NCBI RefSeq assembly: GCF_030816075.1
Contig: NZ_JAUSXO010000001.1
Span: 2,604,001 to 2,668,000, forward strand
Length of the DNA stretch: 64,000 nt
DNA from: Arthrobacter agilis
GTDB lineage: Bacteria; Actinomycetota; Actinomycetes; Actinomycetales; Micrococcaceae
Direction of reading: 5' to 3'
Shown here: in pieces, positions 1 to 8,615 of the stretch
Layout of the letters: each line of letters opens with the position of its first letter
Numbering within the stretch: position 1 is the first letter of the stretch
Notes under the pieces: generated by a model
The model's database searches: none
What the model was told of the DNA's origin: nothing
Seen by the model: only the letters and a program-made list of their open reading frames with translations
Program-made: the position numbers and the translations under genes

Positions 1-566
1 GGCGTGGTCGGGGGCACCATGATGGCCTCGTTCGTGTACTCGTGGTTGGCGAACAGCACCGCGCGGCGGCCCTTGCTGCCGGCGATCTCGAGGACGTCGG
101 TGTAGTCGCAGTTGTACCCGAACTGCTGCGCCTGCGCCGCGGCGCTCTGGTGCTCGGCGTCGAAGGCCGGCGAGGCGCGGAAGAGCGGATCCCCCCAGCG
201 GATGACGGGCTTCCAGCCGTAGCCCTGTGGCACCGTCAGATCGTCCACCAGGGCATCGACGGGCGCGATGGCGTCGAACGGCAGGTTGCTCTTCAGGTAG
301 CCCTTGCCCGGAGGCGGGGCGGCCTGTGCGGAGCCCGCTCCGGCCTGCATCCCCACGAGGAGCGTCAGCGCGCCCGCAGCGCCCGCGCCGAGGGTGCTGC
401 GGCGGGAGAATTCGCGGGAGACGAGGTCCCGGAAGTAGCTGTTGCCCGACGTGTTGCAGACGGCGTCGGAGCACGCGTTGTCGCACTTGAGGGCACAGGT
501 CACGGCACTGCGCTTCCCCGTGGTGTGGCCGAGCATGGGCAGCAGGCGGCGCGTGGTTTCGGTCAT
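1..566 (-). CDS. PhoX family phosphatase (3' end cut by the window edge)
   Basis: N-terminal about 188 residues of a secreted PhoX (DUF839) alkaline phosphatase, which releases phosphate from organic esters outside the membrane. The start ATG (564-566 on the complement) is followed by a long N-region and the twin-arginine motif SRREFSRRSTLG-like stretch near residues 49-58, then an Ala/Gly-rich hydrophobic segment ending in AQAAPPPG, as expected for Tat export of a metal-loaded enzyme. The downstream FANHEYTNEA block is characteristic of PhoX. The rest of the protein lies beyond base 1. Family assignment is firm; substrate is inferred from the family. Confidence 0.85.
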   Translation of the reverse strand, partial: MTETTRRLLPMLGHTTGKRSAVTCALKCDNACSDAVCNTSGNSYFRDLVSREFSRRSTLGAGAAGALTLLVGMQAGAGSAQAAPPPGKGYLKSNLPFDAIAPVDALVDDLTVPQGYGWKPVIRWGDPLFRASPAFDAEHQSAAAQAQQFGYNCDYTDVLEIAGSKGRRAVLFANHEYTNEAIMVPPTT

Positions 567-694
567 GGAGGGTCCCTCTCGACAGGATGAACGGCGTTAC
601 CGTCCACCCTGTCGAGGGCAGCTGAACAGTCGGGGTGTCGAGCGGTGAATGGCGCGTGAACGGCGGCCGAACAGGACCGGCCCGTCCGGGCCTG

Positions 695-1495
695 CTAGCT
701 CGCCGGGAGCGCCGCCTCCAGGGCGCTGTCGAGGTGCAGCGGCAGGGCGCGTGCCAGTTGCCGTTCGCGTGCGGCCTGCACGAAGGCGTCGAACAGGGCC
801 GTCTCGGTGGGGCTCTGCTCCGGGTGCCACTGGACGCCGATGCAGAAGCGGCTGGAGGGCAGTTCGATGGCCTCCACGACACCGTCGTGGCTCCACGCCG
901 AGGCCACCAGCCCGGGCCCCAGGCGGTCCACGGCCTGGTGGTGGGAGACCGGGACGGCGTCGAGGCGGGTGGCACCCGTCACCCGGGCGACCTGCGAGCC
1001 CGGGCGGAGGTCCACCGGGATCCGGTTGAACCGGTGATCGCCGAGCTGGTACACGGTTGCACCGGGCTGGTCGGGCAGGTGCTGGTGCAGCGAGCCGCCG
1101 AGCGCCACATTGAGCATCTGCTCGCCCCTGCAGATCCCGAGGAGCGGCAGGTCGGTGCGCACCGCCTCACGGACCACCGCGTGGTCCCAGGCGTCGCGGA
1201 GCCGGTGCGGCGCATCCGTCTCCGCGTGCGGCTCCGCGCCGTAGCGGGCGGGATCCACGTCCCAGCCCCCGACGACGATCACGCCGTCGAGCCTCGGCAG
1301 CAGCTGTTCGACGACGCCGCCGTCGGTTCCCTGGGGCGGGAGCAGCACGGGGATGGCCCCGGCCGCGAGGACGGGTGCGAGGTAGTTCTGGGGCAGGAAG
1401 GCTGCCTCGACCGTTCCGCAGCCCTCGGTGACGGCGGGATCGAGGTAGGACGTCAGGCCCACCACCGGGCGGGGAAGCGATTCCGAAGTTGTCAA
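695..1495 (-). CDS. Class I glutamine amidotransferase-like, gamma-glutamyl-GABA hydrolase family (PuuD/peptidase C26)
   Basis: 266-residue stand-alone class I amidotransferase-like hydrolase of the PuuD/C26 family, which cleaves gamma-glutamyl amides. The catalytic nucleophile lies in LLGICRGEQMLN (Cys about residue 118), and the His-Glu pair is in VQWHPEQSP near residue 224. VVGGWDVDP is the family's glycine loop. I chose a TTG start at 1493-1495 because GAGAGGA sits 8 bases upstream; the reading frame stays open far upstream, but only as antisense of menC. It is followed on the same strand by nothing recognisable before phoX. Its substrate cannot be read from context. Confidence 0.88.
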   Translation of the reverse strand: MTTSESLPRPVVGLTSYLDPAVTEGCGTVEAAFLPQNYLAPVLAAGAIPVLLPPQGTDGGVVEQLLPRLDGVIVVGGWDVDPARYGAEPHAETDAPHRLRDAWDHAVVREAVRTDLPLLGICRGEQMLNVALGGSLHQHLPDQPGATVYQLGDHRFNRIPVDLRPGSQVARVTGATRLDAVPVSHHQAVDRLGPGLVASAWSHDGVVEAIELPSSRFCIGVQWHPEQSPTETALFDAFVQAARERQLARALPLHLDSALEAALPAS

Positions 1496-1599
1496 GGGTT
1501 TGCTCCTCTCACAAGACCATTGACGATCTAACCTATCCCGCTCGTGTTGTGCCTGTATTTCGGGGGTGTGATTTTCCCGTGTCGCTTCCGCGACCCGTC

Positions 1600-2637
1600 C
1601 TAGGCAGGAGCGTCCCCCCGCGCGGCGACGAGGACGGCGTGGGCGCGTCCGAGGCGTTCCAGCCACCACTGCCTCCTGTCCGGGGACGCGGCGAAGCGGT
1701 CCAGCCGGTCCGCCGAGACGTCGACGTCTCGTACCGTGAGCCGCCCTTCCTCGGGCACGAGCGGATCGTCGGTGACGTCTCCCGCCATGAGCGACACCGT
1801 GGCGAGCCCGCAGGCGTAGGGCAGCTCCGGCAGGGCAGCGGCGAGCGCGACGCCGGCACGGATCCCGACGGACGTGTCCAGGGCGGAGCTCACCACCGCC
1901 GGCAGGCCCGCGGACGCGATGATGGACAGCGCCCTCCGGACACCGCCGAGCGGGGGCGCCTTGATGACGAGGAGGTCGGCGGCGTCCTCCCGGGCCACCA
2001 GCAGCGGATCCTCCTGCCGGCGCACACTCTCGTCCGCTGCGACGAGGATCCCCTCCCCCCGGCGGCGCAGCTCGAGCCGCACGGCCCGCAGCCCGGGGAT
2101 GTCCGCCACGGGCTGTTCCACGTACTGCAGGCCGAAGCGGCCGAGGGCGTCGACGGCATCGAGCGCCTGCTCCTCCGTCCAGCCGCCGTTGGCATCGATC
2201 TTGATCCCGGCGTCGGGCAGGAGCCGCCGCACCTCGGCGACCCGCGCGACGTCGTCCGCCAGTGCCTGGCCCTTCTCGGCGACCTTGACCTTGACCGCGC
2301 CCACGGCGCCGAAGCGGGTCAGCACACCCTCGACGTCGGCCGGCCCGACGGCGGGGACTGTCGCGTTGACCGGCACCGATGCACGCACGGGCTCCGGGAA
2401 CCCGTGCCACGCGGCCTCCACGGCGCATGCGAGCCACGCGGCGGACTCGGCGTCGCCGTACTCCAGGAAGGGACAGAACTCACCCCACCCGGCGGGGCCG
2501 TGGAGCAGGAGGGCCTCGCGCAGGAGGACGCCGCGGAACCGGACGCGCATGGGCACCGAGACGACGCGCGCGGAGGCGGTCAGCTCCTCGAGGGAGGGCA
2601 GGGGCAGCGACGGTGGGAAGGGCTGTTGCGGATGCAC
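1600..2637 (-). CDS. menC: o-Succinylbenzoate synthase
   Basis: 345-residue enolase-superfamily enzyme that dehydrates SHCHC to o-succinylbenzoate in menaquinone biosynthesis (cytoplasm). Visible superfamily elements in order: the KVKV motif carrying the catalytic lysine (about 127-130), metal ligands in IKIDANGG (about 151), EQP (about 178) and AADES (about 203), and the second catalytic lysine in LLVIKAPPLGG (about 229). The length is slightly short of the E. coli enzyme plus insertions and matches actinobacterial MenC. It lies upstream of the amidotransferase on the same strand with a 104-base gap; no other men genes are in the window. Confidence 0.92.
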   Translation of the reverse strand: MHPQQPFPPSLPLPSLEELTASARVVSVPMRVRFRGVLLREALLLHGPAGWGEFCPFLEYGDAESAAWLACAVEAAWHGFPEPVRASVPVNATVPAVGPADVEGVLTRFGAVGAVKVKVAEKGQALADDVARVAEVRRLLPDAGIKIDANGGWTEEQALDAVDALGRFGLQYVEQPVADIPGLRAVRLELRRRGEGILVAADESVRRQEDPLLVAREDAADLLVIKAPPLGGVRRALSIIASAGLPAVVSSALDTSVGIRAGVALAAALPELPYACGLATVSLMAGDVTDDPLVPEEGRLTVRDVDVSADRLDRFAASPDRRQWWLERLGRAHAVLVAARGDAPA

Positions 2638-2728
2638 GACCTCAGGCTACGGGAGCCGCCGGAAGGCCGCTGGGAGACCGGTGGGAGGTCACGGGAGGGT
2701 GACGGGACGCGGAGGATCGTGTGACAGC

Positions 2729-3655
2729 ATGGAGGCGATGTCGTCGCAACGAACCTCCACCGGACCGGACCGGGCAGCACGCTCACCGCTGCTGTTCGTG
2801 CTGGCGGCCGTGGCCTGCGCGACGGCGCTCGGCTGGACGTACTGGGCGTTCGTCCGCACCACGACGGGCCAGTTCGCGGACGAGTCCGCCTGGCGTGAGG
2901 CAGGGGTCGCGGCACCCGATACGCAACTGCCGTTCCTGCGGTTCCTCGACACGCTGCCCACCATCTCGGTGGTCCTCGCGGCCGCGGCCATCCTCTTCGT
3001 CACCCTCCGTCGGAAGCGGTACGGGGCGGCGGCGGTCGCCGTCGCGGTCATCCTGGCGTCGAACCTGACCACGCAGCTCCTCAAGAACGTGGTCTTCGAC
3101 CGGCCGGACCGCGGCGTGGCGACACTGGCCTTCAATTCATTACCGTCGGGGCATACGACGCTCGCGGCTTCGGCTGCTGCAGCCATCTTCGTGATCGTGA
3201 CGCCGCGGTGGCGTCCGGCTGCCGCGGCGTTGGGCGGCGCCTACTCCGTCCTCGCCGGGGCCGCGACCTTCATCAACCTGTGGCACCGCCCTGCGGACGT
3301 GGTCGCCGCCCTCCTCGTCGTCGGCACGTGGACGCTCCTCGGTGGCCTCGTCGTCATGCGGACGGGCGAGCACTGGAACAACTGGGAGGGCTTCGGCGCG
3401 CACTGGGCGTCGTCGCGCTGGTGGCTGGTGCTGTGCTGGGTCCTGGGACTCGGCGGGCTCGCCGTGTCCGCGGTGCTCTACGTCTCCGTGCATGCCGTCG
3501 GTCCCGCGCCCGAGCCCGGGACGGCGAACGTCCCCCTGTTCTTCTGGTGGGGGCTCATGTGGATCATCGGCGTCGGCTTCACGCTGGCGGCCGCCGCGGG
3601 CCGGCTCTTCGCCGCGCAGGCCGGCAGGACGGCCGTCCGGGGACAGCGTCCGTAA
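2729..3655 (+). CDS. PAP2 superfamily membrane phosphatase
   Basis: 308-residue integral membrane phosphatase of the PAP2 superfamily, probably acting on lipid or isoprenoid phosphates at the outer membrane face. Three active-site segments are visible: K..RP in LLKNVVFDRPDR, PSGH in NSLPSGHTT, and an H-x(3)-D segment in NLWHRPADVV. About six hydrophobic segments run from SPLLFVLAAVA to the C-terminal WGLMWIIGVGF. ATG 2729 is preceded by GGAGGA 12 bases upstream; ATG 2738, three codons later, is a possible alternative. Substrate is not determinable from sequence. Confidence 0.85.
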   Translation: MEAMSSQRTSTGPDRAARSPLLFVLAAVACATALGWTYWAFVRTTTGQFADESAWREAGVAAPDTQLPFLRFLDTLPTISVVLAAAAILFVTLRRKRYGAAAVAVAVILASNLTTQLLKNVVFDRPDRGVATLAFNSLPSGHTTLAASAAAAIFVIVTPRWRPAAAALGGAYSVLAGAATFINLWHRPADVVAALLVVGTWTLLGGLVVMRTGEHWNNWEGFGAHWASSRWWLVLCWVLGLGGLAVSAVLYVSVHAVGPAPEPGTANVPLFFWWGLMWIIGVGFTLAAAAGRLFAAQAGRTAVRGQRP

Positions 3656-3762
3656 CACCCCCGGGGCCGCCCCGCACGCCCTTTTCCGCACACGCCCCAC
3701 CCGTTGAAGCACGGGATGGACGGTGCAACGCTGGCCGGACCAGCGACGGAGAGAAGCGACCG

Positions 3763-4911
3763 ATGAAAGCCATGGTGTACCGCGGGCCCTACAAGATCAG
3801 GGTCGAGGAGAAGCCGATGCCCAGGATCGAGCATCCGAACGACGCCATCGTCAGGGTGACGACGGCGGCGATCTGCGGCTCCGACCTGCACCTCTACCAC
3901 GGACTCATGCCGGACACGCGGATCGGTCACACGTTCGGCCACGAGTTCATCGGCGTCGTCGAGGAGGTGGGGCCGTCGGTGCAGAACATCAAGCGCGGTG
4001 ACCGGGTGATGGTGCCGTTCAACGTCTACTGCGGGTCCTGCTACTTCTGCGCGCGTGGCCTGTTCTCGAACTGCCACAACGTCAACCCGAATGCGACGGC
4101 GGTGGGCGCCATCTACGGCTACTCGCACACGACGGGCGGGTACGACGGCGGGCAGGCGGAGTTCGTGCGCGTGCCGTTCGCGGACGTCGGGCCCGCCATC
4201 ATCCCGGACTGGATGGACAGCGAGGACGCCGTGCTGCTCACCGACGCCCTGGCGACCGGGTACTTCGGGGCGCAGCTCGGAAGCATCACCGAGGGCGACA
4301 CCGTGGTGGTGTTCGGTGCCGGCCCCGTGGGCCTCTACGCGGCGAAGTCCGCCTGGCTCATGGGAGCCGGCAGGGTGATCGTCATCGACCACCTCGAGTA
4401 CCGGCTCGAGAAGGCGCGGACCTTCGCCCAGGCGGAGACCTTCAACTTCGCGGAGTACGACGACATCGTCGTCGAGATGAAGCGGACCACCGACTTCCTC
4501 GGTGCGGATGTGGCCATCGACGCCGTCGGCGCGGAGGCGGACGGCAACTTCCTCCAGCAGGTCACGGGGACCAAGCTCAAGCTCCAGGGCGGATCGCCCG
4601 TCGCCCTGAACTGGGCCATCGACTCGGTACGGAAGGGCGGGACGGTGTCCGTCGTCGGCGCCTACGGCCCCATCTTCAGCGCGGTCAAGTTCGGTGATGC
4701 ACTGAACAAGGGGCTGACCCTGCGCATGAACCAGACGCCGGTGAAGCGGCAGTGGCCCCGCCTCTTCGAGCACATCCAGAACGGCTACCTCAAGCCCAAC
4801 GACATCGTGACGCACCGTATCCCCCTCGCGGACATCGCCGAGGGGTACCACATGTTCTCGGCGAAGCTCGACAACTGCATCAAGCCGCTCATCATCGCGA
4901 ACCCCAGCTAG
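3763..4911 (+). CDS. Zinc-dependent alcohol dehydrogenase (MDR family, formaldehyde-dehydrogenase-like)
   Basis: 382-residue medium-chain dehydrogenase. Catalytic zinc ligands appear as CGSDLHLYHG and GHEF; the structural zinc cluster is CGSCYFCARGLFSNC. The Rossmann loop is VVFGAGPVGLYAAKSA, followed by an acidic VIDH that favours NAD. The long insertion and the overall pattern resemble glutathione-independent formaldehyde dehydrogenase-like enzymes rather than simple ethanol dehydrogenases. GGAGAGAAG lies just upstream of ATG 3763. A 197-residue protein of unknown function starts 9 bases after the stop, so the two are probably co-translated. Actual substrate unknown. Confidence 0.88.
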   Translation: MKAMVYRGPYKIRVEEKPMPRIEHPNDAIVRVTTAAICGSDLHLYHGLMPDTRIGHTFGHEFIGVVEEVGPSVQNIKRGDRVMVPFNVYCGSCYFCARGLFSNCHNVNPNATAVGAIYGYSHTTGGYDGGQAEFVRVPFADVGPAIIPDWMDSEDAVLLTDALATGYFGAQLGSITEGDTVVVFGAGPVGLYAAKSAWLMGAGRVIVIDHLEYRLEKARTFAQAETFNFAEYDDIVVEMKRTTDFLGADVAIDAVGAEADGNFLQQVTGTKLKLQGGSPVALNWAIDSVRKGGTVSVVGAYGPIFSAVKFGDALNKGLTLRMNQTPVKRQWPRLFEHIQNGYLKPNDIVTHRIPLADIAEGYHMFSAKLDNCIKPLIIANPS

Positions 4912-4920
4912 GAGAGCACC

Positions 4921-5514
4921 ATGGCAGCATCCGGGCCCCAGACGCCCTACGTCGCGAACAAGCCCAAGGACATCCCCACGGCCGAGGCGCTGCGTGCCCG
5001 GATCCCCGGGTGGGGCGTGGACCTCGACCGGAAGGACCGCCCGTCGTACCCCCGCGAGGTCTACGATCCCGGGAGCACGGGGGCGCACTGGGACTACCCG
5101 GAGGAGCAGCCCGGCCGGGAGGGCCGCGAACGCTCGATCGAGCATGGCCGGCTCACGCCCGTCTTCGGCACGAGCTCCCCGCTGCACGGGGTCTCGGGCA
5201 GCATCCGGCGCTACGCCTACCGCTACGGTGAGGGCCGTGCGGCACACTGGCTGCTGCTGCTGCTCGGTGACCGCGTGGACGCCTGGGGTGCGCACGCGGT
5301 CTCGTTCGTCAGGTTGCGGCCGGACAACCCCATCACCGAGACCGGTGTGCTGTCGGAGGGACGCCGGCACGGTGTGGCGTCGCGCTTCGGCAGGAAGCGG
5401 GTGGACGTCAACCACCAGTGGATCGACCCGATCGTCGTGGCCGGGCCGTGGGTGGCTGCCGCGGCGGGAGCCGTCCTGGGGGTCCGCGCCATCGTCCGTC
5501 GCGGGCGGCGCTGA
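4921..5514 (+). CDS. Protein of unknown function, co-transcribed with the zinc dehydrogenase
   Basis: 197 residues; I do not recognise the family. The first 70 residues are polar and rich in Pro, Asp and Arg. A short hydrophobic stretch (HWLLLLLGDRV) lies near residue 105, and a C-terminal predicted membrane anchor (IVVAGPWVAAAAGAVLGVRAIV) is followed by a positively charged RRGRR tail, which suggests a C-tail-anchored protein facing the cytoplasm. Its ribosome-binding site GGAG overlaps the stop region of the dehydrogenase gene, indicating translational coupling. A dyad CCGGGG-AA-CCCCGG follows the stop. Confidence 0.8.
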   Translation: MAASGPQTPYVANKPKDIPTAEALRARIPGWGVDLDRKDRPSYPREVYDPGSTGAHWDYPEEQPGREGRERSIEHGRLTPVFGTSSPLHGVSGSIRRYAYRYGEGRAAHWLLLLLGDRVDAWGAHAVSFVRLRPDNPITETGVLSEGRRHGVASRFGRKRVDVNHQWIDPIVVAGPWVAAAAGAVLGVRAIVRRGRR

Positions 5515-5516
5515 GT

Positions 5517-5530
5517 CCGGGGAACCCCGG
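5517..5530 (+). terminator. Short GC dyad after the dehydrogenase/unknown-protein pair
   Basis: CCGGGG AA CCCCGG directly after the stop at 5514, between convergent genes. The loop is only 2 bases and no T-run follows, so a function as terminator is inferred from position only. Confidence 0.35.
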
Positions 5531-5557
5531 CGCGTCAGGCGCGCGTCAGGCGCGCGT
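5529..5557 (-). repeat. 11-bp tandem duplication spanning the MFS stop codon
   Basis: The unit CAGGCGCGCGT occurs at 5536-5546 and 5547-5557, with a partial third copy before it. The MFS stop codon (complement of 5546-5548) lies inside the unit junction, so the gene's last codons and stop have been copied downstream. Confidence 0.7.
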
Positions 5558-6781
5558 CACCGCCGGTTCGGCGGAACCGGGGGCAGCGCGCGGGATCCAG
5601 TACCAGAGGACCGCTGCACCGAGGAAGCCGAGCACCGCCGTCGCCCAGATGCCCGCCGAGAGCGTGGCCAGCGCGGTCACGAGGGCCAGCAGTGCTGGAC
5701 CGCCCATGGTCCCCGTGTCCGTGAGCAGGCGCCAGATACCGAGGAACTGCGGGCGTCCGGGTGACGGCGACAGGTCCGCGCCGAGCGTCATGACGATGCC
5801 CGAGCCGATACCGTTCCCGAAACCGATGAGCAGCGCGACCAGGAGCAGGCCCACCGCGTCGTCCGTGAGCGGCAGCAGCGCGAGGGCGGTGCCCATGATC
5901 AGCATGCACGGGACGGCGATCCAGCGCCGGCCCTTGACGTCCATGACCTTGCCGGCGGGGTAGAAGATCAGCATGTCGATGGCTCCGGACAGCCCGTAGA
6001 TCAGGGCGGTCGCCGAGGCATCCAGCCCGATGTCCTCCGCCCACAGGGGCAGCACCGCCTGACGCGTGGCGCGGACGGCGGCGATGAGCAGCACCCCGAT
6101 GCCGACGGTGACGAAGATGCGGGCATGGCTGCGCATGACCGAACGCACCGTCGGTGCCGGCCCGGCGACCGGTGCGTCGCCGATCACCGGGGTCCCGGAG
6201 GCTGTGCGCGAAGGAGCCTCGAGCTCGGGCACGCGCCAGCTCAGGGCAGCAGCGACCAGGCTCGCGACACCCCCTACCCAGTAGGCGCCGTCGAGCCCGA
6301 GCGCGCTCATCGCGAGGGCGGCGGCGAAGGGGCCCACGAAGACACCGATGCGCGTCACCCCGCCGAGCGTGGACAGCGCGCGTGCCCTGAAGTGTGCGGG
6401 TACCGCTTCGGTCAGATAGCTCTGGCGCGCGAGGCCGAACACCGCGCCCGCCATGCCCACCATGAAGACGGCAGCGGCGAATACCGGGAGGGTGGGGGCC
6501 GCCAGCGCCAGGAACATCGCCGCCGCACACCAGAGGGCCGCCCCCACGAGAGCCTTCCGCTCACCGAAGCGCGTGGCGATCAGGGTGGCGGGGACATTGG
6601 TGACGAGCGAGCCGATACCGGACAGCGTGATGACCAGCGCCGCAGTGGCGACGTCGGCGCCGAGGTCGCGTGCCGTCAGGGCGATGACGGGCAGGATGGC
6701 CCCGGTAGCGACTCCGTACAGCAGCGACGGACCGTAGGCTCCCACCGCGATCGCACGCAGATCGAAGGTCTCCTTGGGCAC
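5546..6781 (-). CDS. MFS transporter
   Basis: 411-residue major facilitator superfamily protein with about 12 hydrophobic segments in two halves separated by a hydrophilic loop around residues 190-215 (ELEAPSRTASG region). The MFS signature between helices 2 and 3 is seen as GSLVTNVPATLIATRFGERKA-like sequence. Closest in style to drug/metabolite exporters; substrate unknown. It is transcribed alone, convergent with the dehydrogenase operon and divergent from the molybdopterin oxidoreductase cassette. The C-terminus AVTRA precedes a stop contained in a short tandem duplication. Confidence 0.85.
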   Translation of the reverse strand: MPKETFDLRAIAVGAYGPSLLYGVATGAILPVIALTARDLGADVATAALVITLSGIGSLVTNVPATLIATRFGERKALVGAALWCAAAMFLALAAPTLPVFAAAVFMVGMAGAVFGLARQSYLTEAVPAHFRARALSTLGGVTRIGVFVGPFAAALAMSALGLDGAYWVGGVASLVAAALSWRVPELEAPSRTASGTPVIGDAPVAGPAPTVRSVMRSHARIFVTVGIGVLLIAAVRATRQAVLPLWAEDIGLDASATALIYGLSGAIDMLIFYPAGKVMDVKGRRWIAVPCMLIMGTALALLPLTDDAVGLLLVALLIGFGNGIGSGIVMTLGADLSPSPGRPQFLGIWRLLTDTGTMGGPALLALVTALATLSAGIWATAVLGFLGAAVLWYWIPRAAPGSAEPAVTRA

Positions 6782-6897
6782 TCCTCCACCCTAGTGCGCG
6801 GGGAACCCCTCGACGTCGTGCTCTGGACAGCGCCGAACAGTTGCACTACGTTTTCGTACCATCGATCCGGCGCGCCCTACCCTGGCGGGAGTACCGC

Positions 6898-7491
6898 ATG
6901 GCTATACCGACTTCAGGCTTCACCGGCAGGCGGCAGAACCGGGACGCGGACCTCCCGCCCGGCCAGTACCTCACCGACAGTTTCCCCGTCCTCTCCGCGG
7001 GCCCCACTCCCCACGTCCTCCTCGCGGACTGGACCTTCCGGATCGACGCCGGCGCAGGCGAGGCCCACCAGTGGACCTGGGACCAGCTGCAGGCACTGCC
7101 GCAGGAGGACATCACCACCGACATCCACTGCGTGACCCACTGGTCGAAACTCGGGACCAGGTGGCGCGGGGTCTCCCTCGACACGCTGTTCGAGGACGTG
7201 GAGTCCGACGCCGAGTACACGATGGTGCACTCCTACGGTGGCTACACGACGAACGTCCCGCTCGACGATCTCCTCGACGGCAAGGCCTGGATCGTCCACG
7301 AGTTCGACGGCGAGCCCCTTGCGCCTGCGCATGGCGGCCCGGCGAGGCTGCTGGTGCCGCACCTGTACTTCTGGAAGAGCGCCAAGTGGGTGAACGGCAT
7401 CCGCCTGATGGAGCAGGACCTCCCCGGCTTCTGGGAGACGAACGGCTACAACATGTACGGCGATCCGTGGCGTGAGGAACGCTACTGGTGA
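6898..7491 (+). CDS. Molybdopterin-dependent oxidoreductase (sulfite-oxidase-fold)
   Basis: 197-residue cytosolic single-domain enzyme of the SUOX/YedY molybdopterin fold. DIHCVTHWSK holds the conserved cysteine (about residue 78) that would ligate molybdenum, and the C-terminal half has the family's YFWKSAKWVNGIRL block. There is no signal peptide, unlike YedY/MsrP. ATG 6898 is preceded by GGCGGGAG six bases upstream; an upstream ATG at 6841 lacks such a site. The stop overlaps the GTG of the flavin reductase (GTGA), and DUF6510 follows, so the three probably form one electron-transfer unit. Substrate unknown. Confidence 0.85.
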   Translation: MAIPTSGFTGRRQNRDADLPPGQYLTDSFPVLSAGPTPHVLLADWTFRIDAGAGEAHQWTWDQLQALPQEDITTDIHCVTHWSKLGTRWRGVSLDTLFEDVESDAEYTMVHSYGGYTTNVPLDDLLDGKAWIVHEFDGEPLAPAHGGPARLLVPHLYFWKSAKWVNGIRLMEQDLPGFWETNGYNMYGDPWREERYW

Positions 7492-8204
7492 AGCGGACGT
7501 GGCAGGTCGTAGAAGTCAGTGCGGTCCGCCCCGAGACCGCCCGTGCGCGGACCGTGAGGCTCCGCTTCCCCGATGCCGTCGTCGGCGTACCCGGCCAGCA
7601 TGTCGACCTGCGGCTCACGGCCGAGGACGGCTACCAGGCGGTGCGCTCGTATTCAGTGGCGGCCTGGGTACCTCCGCGTGAGCTGGAACTGACGGTCGAG
7701 GAGCTCGACGACGGAGAGGTCTCCCCCTTCCTCGTCGGAGTCCTGTCCGTCGGCGACCAGCTGGAGGTCCGTGGACCGGTGGGAGGCTGGTTCACGTGGA
7801 CGCCTGATCTCGCGGGTCCGCTGCAGCTGATCGCCGGAGGGTCCGGCGTCGTGCCGCTCATGGCGATGCTCCGTTCGCACTCCGAGGCCCGGTCGGCGGC
7901 ACCTACGCGACTGCTCTATTCGGTGCGCAGCCCCGAGCACGTGTTCTACCGGGGCGAACTCGCCGTCATCGAGCAGGAGGACACGCAGGTGATGATCGAC
8001 ATCGCCTACTCCCGTGAGGCGCCGGACGGCCAGAGGGTCGGTCGCCTCACGCACGAGGCCGTCACGGCGTCCTGCTTCCCGCCGGCCGATGCGCCGGCCA
8101 TCTACATCTGCGGCTCGACGGGTTTCGTCGAGGCCGTTGCAGCGTGGCTCGTCGAGGACGGGCACGACGCCGGCCGGATCCGGACCGAACGGTACGGCGG
8201 CTAG
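7488..8204 (+). CDS. Flavin reductase of the ferredoxin-NADP reductase family
   Basis: 238 residues; FAD-binding beta barrel (RSYSVAA, the RxYS flavin motif, about residue 46) followed by an NAD(P) domain (LIAGGSGVVPLMAMLRS and IYICGSTGFVEAVAAWL). It lacks a 2Fe-2S domain, so it likely passes electrons from NAD(P)H to a partner, most simply the preceding molybdopterin protein. The GTG start overlaps the upstream TGA by two bases, and DUF6510 begins 12 bases downstream. Role as the reductase component is inferred from the arrangement. Confidence 0.88.
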   Translation: MKRTWQVVEVSAVRPETARARTVRLRFPDAVVGVPGQHVDLRLTAEDGYQAVRSYSVAAWVPPRELELTVEELDDGEVSPFLVGVLSVGDQLEVRGPVGGWFTWTPDLAGPLQLIAGGSGVVPLMAMLRSHSEARSAAPTRLLYSVRSPEHVFYRGELAVIEQEDTQVMIDIAYSREAPDGQRVGRLTHEAVTASCFPPADAPAIYICGSTGFVEAVAAWLVEDGHDAGRIRTERYGG

Positions 8205-8216
8205 GAAAGGATCGTC

Positions 8217-8501
8217 ATGGACAGCACGGAGCAGTATCCCCTCGACCAGGACCATCTCGACGGCAACGCCCTCGCCGGGGCCCTCGACCAGTTCGTCTCG
8301 GATCTCACTAGCGCCGAGTGCACGTGCGCGGGCTGCGGGTCCTCCGGTCCGCTGGCTGCGGCGCTGCTCTATGCGAAGGCACCCGGCATGGTGCTGCGGT
8401 GTCCCACCTGTACCGCCGTGCTGCTCTGCCTCACCGATCAGGGGGATCGTCAGATCCTCACCGTCGACGGCGTCCGTCACCTGGTGATCGACAAGCCCTG
8501 A
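8217..8501 (+). CDS. DUF6510 family small zinc-ribbon-like protein
   Basis: 94 residues with two CxxC knuckles (CTCAGC around residue 37 and CPTC around 61), suggesting a zinc ribbon or other metal site. RBS GGAAAGGA precedes ATG 8217. It is the third gene of the molybdopterin oxidoreductase-flavin reductase set. I recognise the domain as one of unknown function that recurs beside this pair; a role in cofactor handling or as an electron-transfer partner is speculation. Confidence 0.8.
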   Translation: MDSTEQYPLDQDHLDGNALAGALDQFVSDLTSAECTCAGCGSSGPLAAALLYAKAPGMVLRCPTCTAVLLCLTDQGDRQILTVDGVRHLVIDKP

Positions 8502-8589
8502 CGGGTGCGGGCAGCTCCGCCATCGATCGTCCTGTGGATATCCGGTCCCCCACTACCCCTCCACAATCGCACTTCGGCCGTGATTAATA

Positions 8590-8601
8590 GAACGCATGTT
8601 C
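8590..8601 (+). promoter_or_regulatory. SOS box (LexA operator) upstream of the DUF222-HNH gene
   Basis: GAAC-GCAT-GTTC at 8590-8601 is a perfect dyad with the GAACNNNNGTTC core of actinobacterial LexA boxes, 14 bases upstream of ATG 8616. Its position would let LexA block transcription or initiation of the nuclease gene. Confidence 0.75.
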
Positions 8602-8615
8602 GATAACATCGGGTC

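Noticed and set aside
695..2437. A 580-codon continuous frame on the complement joining the amidotransferase to sequence inside menC
   Set aside because: Only the part from TTG 1495 has family motifs and a ribosome-binding site; the rest is an alternate frame of menC.
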